Assembly (NCBI RefSeq): GCF_000333955.1
Contig: NZ_CAPS01000040.1
Location: 52,010-116,009, forward strand
Source: Rhodococcus sp. AW25M09
GTDB taxonomy: Bacteria > Actinomycetota > Actinomycetes > Mycobacteriales > Mycobacteriaceae
Reading direction: 5' to 3'
Length of the DNA stretch: 64,000 bases
The translations under genes were made by a program, and so were the position numbers. Shown in pieces: positions 59,118 to 64,000 of this stretch (position 1 is the first letter of the stretch; each line of letters starts with the position of its first letter). The notes under the pieces are model-generated. The model did not search any database. It was not told the origin of the DNA and saw only the letters and a list, made by a program, of their open reading frames with translations.

Positions 59118-59789
59118 ATGACCGATCGTCGACGACGAACGTTCGATTCACGAGACGGTGACGCAGAGGTGGTGGAACCGTTGCTGCGCGCGGTGCTGTC
59201 CTTCGCGCCGCGGGACGAGTCGCCCATGCCGCATCCGTCCGAGGGAATCACCCTCAGGGCAGAGAACGGCTCGGGCAACGTTCGGCTCGAACTCGTGATT
59301 GCCGGCGACCTCGGCCCCGGTATTCCAGGGCCGTTCGGGTCCAGGTTCTACGAGTGCGAATCATTCGAAGTCATTGTGCCGCAGCGAGATCCCCGGGAAA
59401 ACGCACTGCTGATGGTCCACTTGCTCAATTCGAGGGCACCGCACAGATTCGAGTTCGCCACATCGATGCCGCCCCGGTGGAGTCTGCGGCTCGAGCACGA
59501 CGGTTCGGTGTCGGTGCTCGACGAAGGCGGCGAGGCCGTCGTGTTCATCGGCCGCCCGTGGGCATTCGACGCCGATCTACAGCCGGTTCCCGTGTACTAC
59601 ACGATCGAGAACGGCCTGCTGGTGCAGAACATCGTCGCCACCGCCGACACCGGATATCCCATCCTGATAGATCCTGATCCCGACGCAATCATCACCGGCG
59701 ACGGTCGACTCGTCACCGAGGCGTGGACTCCACGGCTGGTGGCCGGAGAAGCGATCGAGAGTGCCCCTCCGAGGTCGTTGTCCGGCTGA
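59118..59789 (+). CDS. Hypothetical protein
   Basis: Not recognised. A 223-aa, Pro- and acid-rich, mostly beta-predicted soluble protein with no signal peptide or membrane helix. Blocks such as FYECESFEVIVPQRDPRENALLMVHLLNS and GRPWAFDADLQPVPVYYTIENG look like a folded domain. ATG 59118 was chosen for the GGAGGGGG site upstream; the frame is open to 59052. Convergent with the globin-reductase gene. Confidence 0.65.
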   Translation: MTDRRRRTFDSRDGDAEVVEPLLRAVLSFAPRDESPMPHPSEGITLRAENGSGNVRLELVIAGDLGPGIPGPFGSRFYECESFEVIVPQRDPRENALLMVHLLNSRAPHRFEFATSMPPRWSLRLEHDGSVSVLDEGGEAVVFIGRPWAFDADLQPVPVYYTIENGLLVQNIVATADTGYPILIDPDPDAIITGDGRLVTEAWTPRLVAGEAIESAPPRSLSG

Positions 59790-59810
59790 GCAATTACAGC
59801 GTCAGGCAGT

Positions 59811-60974
59811 TCAGAACGGGTCGTGCTGAACGTGCTCCATCGGCGTACCGACCTTGCGGAGGGCGTAGAGCGTCGTACGGACCATCGACGGCGAACCGCA
59901 GATCTGAATCTGTCGATCGGCCCACGACCCGAACCGGGTGACCACCTTGCCCACCGCACCGTGCAATCGCTGGTGCATTCCCCATGGCAGTTCACGCGGC
60001 GCGCCGGAATACCACCACGGATCCTCCGGCTCCTCGGTCACCGGAACGACCGTCAGCCACGGATTCGACAGCGACAACTGCCACAGAGTGTCCAGATCGT
60101 AGAGATCGCACGGATACGTTCCGCTGACGAACAGATGCACTCGCGGATTGTTGCTGCGCTGAGCCATGTCCATCACCTGCGCACGCAACGGTGCCAAACC
60201 GGTGCCGCCGGCGATCATCAGCACATCCTCGCGGATCGCCCGATCGACGACCATCCCGCCGAGCGGCGGACTGATCGACCAGCGATCACCGACGGCGGTC
60301 TCGGTGACCATCGCCGGAGACACCCAGCCACCGGATACGCGTCGAACATGGAACTCGATCTCGCCGTACGGGTTGCTCGGAATGGCGGGGGACAGGTAGC
60401 GCCACAGCTTGGGTCGCTGCGGAATCTGCACACTGACGTACTGCCCGGGAAAGTACGGGATCTCGCCGTCGGTCTTGAGCCGCACCACCGCGAGATCGTC
60501 GAGCAGGCGCTGATGTTCGACGACGGTGGCACTCCAGTACGGCGGCAGTTCGTCGTTGTCCGCGGCGACGGCCATCGCGCTGCTCACCACCGTGAGCGCG
60601 TCGTGCCACGCCTTCTCGACCTCGTCGGTCCACACCTCGTTGCCCGCGAAAGAACGGAACGCGGCGATCAGGGCCGAGCTGCCGGCGCGAAAATGAGCGC
60701 CCGAGATTCCGTGCTTGCGGTGGTCTCGGCCGAGTTGCTCGAGGAACGGCTCGACGCGGTCTGCGTCGTCGAGGTGCTCGAAGACGTAGCCCAGTGCCAT
60801 CACGAAATGTTCACGCAGCGCGTCCATCGAGGCGGGGAACAGGCTGCGGAAGTCGGGGTACTCGGCGAAGAGATGGGCGTAGAACGACCGGGACAGCCGC
60901 GCCGGACCGTCCTGAGCGGCCACGACCGATTTGAATCCCGTGCGCACCAGGGAGATCGTCCGCGCGTCGAGCAT
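59811..60974 (-). CDS. Globin-coupled FAD/NAD reductase (flavohemoglobin-like)
   Basis: The N-terminal globin domain (about 1-140) has distal Tyr Y32 (SFYAHLF, B10) and proximal His H88 (HRKHGIS, F8). A ferredoxin-reductase-like FAD domain follows with LWRYLSPA, where the usual R-x-Y-S is R-Y-L-S, then an NAD domain with IAGGTGLAPLRAQVM and QICGSPSMV. It is 387 aa from ATG 60974, with GGGGGAGGT upstream. Nitric-oxide dioxygenase or another oxygen/NO-linked role is possible; this actinobacterial subgroup is poorly characterised. Confidence 0.85.
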   Translation of the reverse strand: MLDARTISLVRTGFKSVVAAQDGPARLSRSFYAHLFAEYPDFRSLFPASMDALREHFVMALGYVFEHLDDADRVEPFLEQLGRDHRKHGISGAHFRAGSSALIAAFRSFAGNEVWTDEVEKAWHDALTVVSSAMAVAADNDELPPYWSATVVEHQRLLDDLAVVRLKTDGEIPYFPGQYVSVQIPQRPKLWRYLSPAIPSNPYGEIEFHVRRVSGGWVSPAMVTETAVGDRWSISPPLGGMVVDRAIREDVLMIAGGTGLAPLRAQVMDMAQRSNNPRVHLFVSGTYPCDLYDLDTLWQLSLSNPWLTVVPVTEEPEDPWWYSGAPRELPWGMHQRLHGAVGKVVTRFGSWADRQIQICGSPSMVRTTLYALRKVGTPMEHVQHDPF

Positions 60975-61050
60975 CGATCTACCTCCCCCCGAATCACCAC
61001 TGACACCGCCACTGTCGACCGACACCAAAGTAGACCGATCGAGTCCATCT

Positions 61051-61109
61051 CGCACGGGCTTCGCCCTCGTGCGCCTTTTGCGCCCCTCCTGGGATGCAAA
61101 AGGCGCACG
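61051..61109. promoter_or_regulatory. Two overlapping, mutually exclusive hairpins between the globin gene and clpB
   Basis: CGTGCGCCTTTTGC (61068-61081) pairs perfectly with GCAAAAGGCGCACG (61096-61109). CGCACGGGC (61051-61059) pairs with GCCCTCGTGCG (61063-61073; one bulged T). They share CGTGCG at 61068-61073, so only one can form. The first loop, read on the minus strand, carries AGGAGGGG. In the minus direction they would lie in the 5' leader of the globin-reductase gene. Confidence 0.6.
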
Positions 61110-61115
61110 ACAGGG

Positions 61116-61136
61116 GTTGAGCGGAACAGACTCAAC
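61116..61136 (+). promoter_or_regulatory. HspR-type (HAIR) operator at the clpB promoter
   Basis: GTTGAGC-N7-ACTCAAC closely follows the HAIR consensus CTTGAGT-N7-ACTCAAG bound by the heat-shock repressor HspR in actinobacteria. TATGGT at 61142-61147 is a plausible -10 downstream, so the operator would cover the -35 region. clpB is a known HspR target in relatives. Confidence 0.78.
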
Positions 61137-61194
61137 TTCGCTATGGTTGTACCCAGCGACAGTCTCGAATCCGTCTCTCGAAAGAAGGTGACCG

Positions 61195-63741
61195 GTGGAC
61201 AGTTTCACTCCCACCACGAAGTCGCAGGCAGCACTCTCCGCTGCCCTGCAGGCCGCATCCGCGGCCGGTAACCCGGATATCCGTCCGGCACATTTGTTGG
61301 TGGCGTTGCTCGATCAGACCGACGGCATCGCCACGCCCTTGCTGAAAGCCGTCGGCGTCGACCCTGCAACGGTGCGTCGAGAAGCGCAGAATCTCGTCGA
61401 CCGACTGCCCTCGGCATCCGGTTCGACCACCACTCCGCAACTCGGCCGTGAAACCCTCGCCGCGGTCACCGCAGCGCAGCACCTGGCCACCGAAATCGAC
61501 GACGAGTTCGTCTCCACCGAACATCTGATGGTCGGCTTGGCGACGGGGGCAGGCGACGTCGCCAAGCTCCTCACCGGCCACGGAGCCGGACCGGGTGAGC
61601 TGCGCGACGCCTTCCAAGCAGTGCGAGGAAGCGCTCGGGTCACCAGTGCCGACCCCGAGAACACCTATCAGGCGCTGGAGAAATACAGCACCGATCTGAC
61701 CGCACTGGCCCGGGCCGGCAAGCTCGATCCCGTGATCGGGCGCGACACCGAGATCAGGCGAGTAGTACAGGTTCTCTCGCGCCGCACCAAGAACAACCCG
61801 GTGCTCATCGGCGAACCCGGCGTCGGCAAGACCGCCATCGTCGAAGGACTGGCGCAGCGTGTCATCGCCGGTGACGTTCCGGAAAGCCTGCGCGGCAAGA
61901 CAGTGGTGTCCCTCGACCTCGGTTCGATGGTCGCGGGCGCGAAGTTCCGCGGTGAGTTCGAGGAGCGGCTCAAGGCCGTGCTCGACGACATCAAGAACTC
62001 CGCGGGCCAGGTGATCACGTTCATCGACGAGCTGCACACCATCGTCGGTGCCGGTGCGACCGGCGAATCTGCGATGGACGCGGGCAACATGATCAAGCCG
62101 ATGCTCGCCCGCGGCGAACTGCGCCTGGTCGGTGCGACGACCCTCGAGGAGTACCGCAAGTACATCGAGAAGGACGCCGCACTCGAACGACGCTTCCAAC
62201 AGGTCTACGTCGGTGAGCCCTCGGTCGAGGACACCGTCGGCATCCTGCGTGGACTCAAGGAGCGCTACGAGGTGCACCACGGCGTCCGAATCACGGACTC
62301 CGCACTGGTCGCCGCAGCCACGCTCAGCGACCGGTACATCACCGCACGGTTCCTACCGGACAAGGCCATCGACCTGGTCGACGAGGCCGCGTCACGTCTG
62401 CGGATGGAGATCGATTCACGGCCGGTCGAGATCGACGAAGTCGAACGCGCCGTCCGCCGCCTCGAAATCGAGGAGATGGCACTGGCCAAGGAGACCGACG
62501 ACGCGTCGAAAGCTCGGCTGGACAAACTCCGCCAGGAATTGGCCGACCTGCAGGAGAAGCTGGCCGGTCTCAGCACACGCTGGCAGAACGAGAAGAACGC
62601 CATCGACTCGGTCCGGGCATTGAAGGAGGAGCTGGAAAACCTGCGCGGCGAATCCGACCGTGCCGAGCGGGACGGGGATCTCGGCAAGACGGCCGAGCTG
62701 CGGTACGGCCGCATTCCGACGCTCGAGAAGGAGCTCGCCGCCAAGACCGAGGCGTCGCCCGCGCAGGGTGACGTCATGCTCAAGGAGGAAGTCGGTCCGG
62801 ATGACGTCGCCGATGTCGTCGCTGCGTGGACCGGAATTCCGGCGGGCCGGATGCTCGAGGGCGAGACCGCCAAACTGCTCCGGATGGAAGACGAACTCGG
62901 CAAGCGAGTCGTCGGACAGAAGGACGCCGTACAGGCGGTGGCCGACGCCGTCCGACGCTCCCGCGCCGGCGTGGCCGACCCCAACCGTCCGACGGGATCG
63001 TTCCTGTTCCTCGGTCCCACAGGTGTCGGCAAGACCGAACTGGCCAAAGCGTTGGCGGAGTTCCTCTTCGACGACGAACGCGCGATGGTGCGGATCGACA
63101 TGAGCGAGTACAGCGAGAAGCATGCCGTCGCTCGCCTGGTCGGTGCGCCTCCGGGCTACGTCGGGTACGAGGCCGGTGGACAGTTGACCGAGGCGGTGCG
63201 TAGGCGTCCGTACACGGTTGTGCTCTTCGACGAGGTCGAAAAAGCGCACCCCGACGTGTTCGACATCCTGCTCGCAGTGCTCGACGAAGGCCGGCTCACC
63301 GACGGGCAGGGTCGGACCGTCGATTTCCGCAACACGATCCTGATCCTCACCTCCAACCTCGGTGCCGGCGGCAGCAAGGAGCAGGTGATGGACGCGGTGC
63401 GGCGCTCGTTCAAGCCCGAGTTCGTCAACCGACTCGACGACGTCGTGGTGTTCGACGCGTTGTCCGAGGATCAGCTCGAGTCGATCGTCGACATTCAGCT
63501 CGGCTTCCTCGCCAAGCGCCTGGCGGCTCGTCGTCTGACGTTGGAGGTGTCGTCGCCCGCGAAGATGTGGCTGGCTGCGCGTGGCTACGACCCGCTGTAC
63601 GGCGCTCGGCCGTTGCGTCGACTGATCCAGCAGGCCATCGGTGACCAACTGGCGAAATTGCTACTTGCCGGTGATGTCCACGACGGCGATGTGGTCTCGG
63701 TCAACGCCAGCCCGGAGGGCGAACGCCTGATCCTGGGGTAG
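61195..63741 (+). CDS. clpB: Chaperone disaggregase ClpB
   Basis: AAA+ disaggregase that works with DnaK. A Clp-N domain (1-145) is followed by Walker A1 GEPGVGKT at 206-213, a long coiled-coil middle domain (about 400-530), and Walker A2 GPTGVGKT at 607-614. It lacks a ClpP-docking loop and has the ClpB middle domain, separating it from ClpC at 15301. It is 848 aa. GTG 61195 has GAAGG upstream. Confidence 0.96.
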   Translation: MDSFTPTTKSQAALSAALQAASAAGNPDIRPAHLLVALLDQTDGIATPLLKAVGVDPATVRREAQNLVDRLPSASGSTTTPQLGRETLAAVTAAQHLATEIDDEFVSTEHLMVGLATGAGDVAKLLTGHGAGPGELRDAFQAVRGSARVTSADPENTYQALEKYSTDLTALARAGKLDPVIGRDTEIRRVVQVLSRRTKNNPVLIGEPGVGKTAIVEGLAQRVIAGDVPESLRGKTVVSLDLGSMVAGAKFRGEFEERLKAVLDDIKNSAGQVITFIDELHTIVGAGATGESAMDAGNMIKPMLARGELRLVGATTLEEYRKYIEKDAALERRFQQVYVGEPSVEDTVGILRGLKERYEVHHGVRITDSALVAAATLSDRYITARFLPDKAIDLVDEAASRLRMEIDSRPVEIDEVERAVRRLEIEEMALAKETDDASKARLDKLRQELADLQEKLAGLSTRWQNEKNAIDSVRALKEELENLRGESDRAERDGDLGKTAELRYGRIPTLEKELAAKTEASPAQGDVMLKEEVGPDDVADVVAAWTGIPAGRMLEGETAKLLRMEDELGKRVVGQKDAVQAVADAVRRSRAGVADPNRPTGSFLFLGPTGVGKTELAKALAEFLFDDERAMVRIDMSEYSEKHAVARLVGAPPGYVGYEAGGQLTEAVRRRPYTVVLFDEVEKAHPDVFDILLAVLDEGRLTDGQGRTVDFRNTILILTSNLGAGGSKEQVMDAVRRSFKPEFVNRLDDVVVFDALSEDQLESIVDIQLGFLAKRLAARRLTLEVSSPAKMWLAARGYDPLYGARPLRRLIQQAIGDQLAKLLLAGDVHDGDVVSVNASPEGERLILG

Positions 63742-63756
63742 CCGCGGTGTACTGAT

Positions 63757-63790
63757 CGGCCCACACGAGCACTGCTCGTGTGGGCCGTTT
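63757..63790 (+). terminator. Terminator after clpB
   Basis: CGGCCCACACGAGC-ACT-GCTCGTGTGGGCCG is a perfect 14-bp stem followed by TTT, 15 bases after the clpB stop. Confidence 0.9.
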
Positions 63791-63831
63791 CATGTCGTCA
63801 CCTGCGAACCACGGCTAGGTACCCTCGAGAG

Positions 63832-64000
63832 ATGACGAATCCGGACGACCCGCGTTCAGCTCGGGAGCGCGACCAGGACGCGGCACCTCAGCCGGAGTCG
63901 GCACAGCCTCAGGATCAAGGCCCGCCGCACCCCGGTGCCGAGCAGTACCCCGATACCCAGCACAATCCCGATACCCAGTACAATCCCGATAACCAGCAGT
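63832..64000 (+). CDS. Start of a Pro/Gln/Asp-rich protein, cut by the window end
   Basis: ATG 63832 opens a frame that stays open to the last base (56 codons): MTNPDDPRSARERDQD, then Gln/Pro-rich sequence and three repeats of the NPDTQ/YPDTQ type coded by a near-perfect ~18-base unit (about 63940-63995). Such tails often precede membrane domains in actinobacteria, but the rest is outside the window, so no family is assigned. Confidence 0.55.
   Translation, partial: MTNPDDPRSARERDQDAAPQPESAQPQDQGPPHPGAEQYPDTQHNPDTQYNPDNQQ

Overview
The window is chromosomal DNA of a high-GC mycolic-acid actinobacterium. It is most likely Rhodococcus (Rhodococcoides), judged from gene order shared with Mycobacterium tuberculosis and from protein sequences such as MhuD, WhiB3, DisA, CarD and Rv3587c-type proteins. 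No tRNA, rRNA, insertion sequence, phage or CRISPR array was seen. Coding density is high. Many genes start with GTG, overlap by four bases, or look leaderless (a -10-like hexamer ends about 5-8 bases before the start codon).

Region 1 (1-13.5 kb) is a conserved housekeeping block: tilS (5' truncated), hpt, ftsH, folE-folP-folB-folK, three conserved genes of the Rv3605c/Rv3604c/Rv3603c type, and panC-panD-coaX. An inserted cysteine dioxygenase-rhodanese pair follows, preceded by a short Cys-Cys leader ORF that looks like an attenuator. Region 2 (13.5-38.6 kb) continues the Mycobacterium order with lysS, clpC, mhuD plus a hydrolase, mutY, carbonic anhydrase, an Rv3587c-like gene, disA-radA-lpqE and carD-ispD-ispF-cysS-rlmB. 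lsr2 is missing from its usual place between lysS and clpC. Accessory inserts are a beta-lactamase-like membrane protein, a secretory lipase, OsmC, a GGDEF/EAL protein, a second hydrolase, an MFS pump with its TetR repressor, and an SCO6745-like gene.

Region 3 (38.6-51.2 kb) is more variable. A compact six-gene minus-strand run joins a zinc ABC importer (znuA-znuC-znuB) to 5-oxoprolinase (pxpA-pxpB-pxpC). It is followed by a LacI regulator, an OtsB-GH15 trehalose gene split by a frame disruption, a GntR regulator with gluconokinase, whiB3, and DUF2637 and DUF427 genes. Region 4 (51.2-64 kb) has an operon-like GGDEF/EAL-bluB-propeller lipoprotein set, dinB, a CYP102-like P450 divergent from a TetR regulator with two identical operators, DUF2277, a globin-reductase, and clpB behind an HspR-type operator.

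The most notable non-coding signals are the Cys-Cys leader with a sequestering stem before the dioxygenase, and a dispersed hairpin family. The hairpin has four copies, all on the + strand with the shared core GCTCAGAC, and each lies 35-121 bp downstream of a + strand gene. Two mutually exclusive hairpins lie before clpB, and a 55-bp tandem duplication follows whiB3. All functions are inferred from sequence reading; no database search was run.
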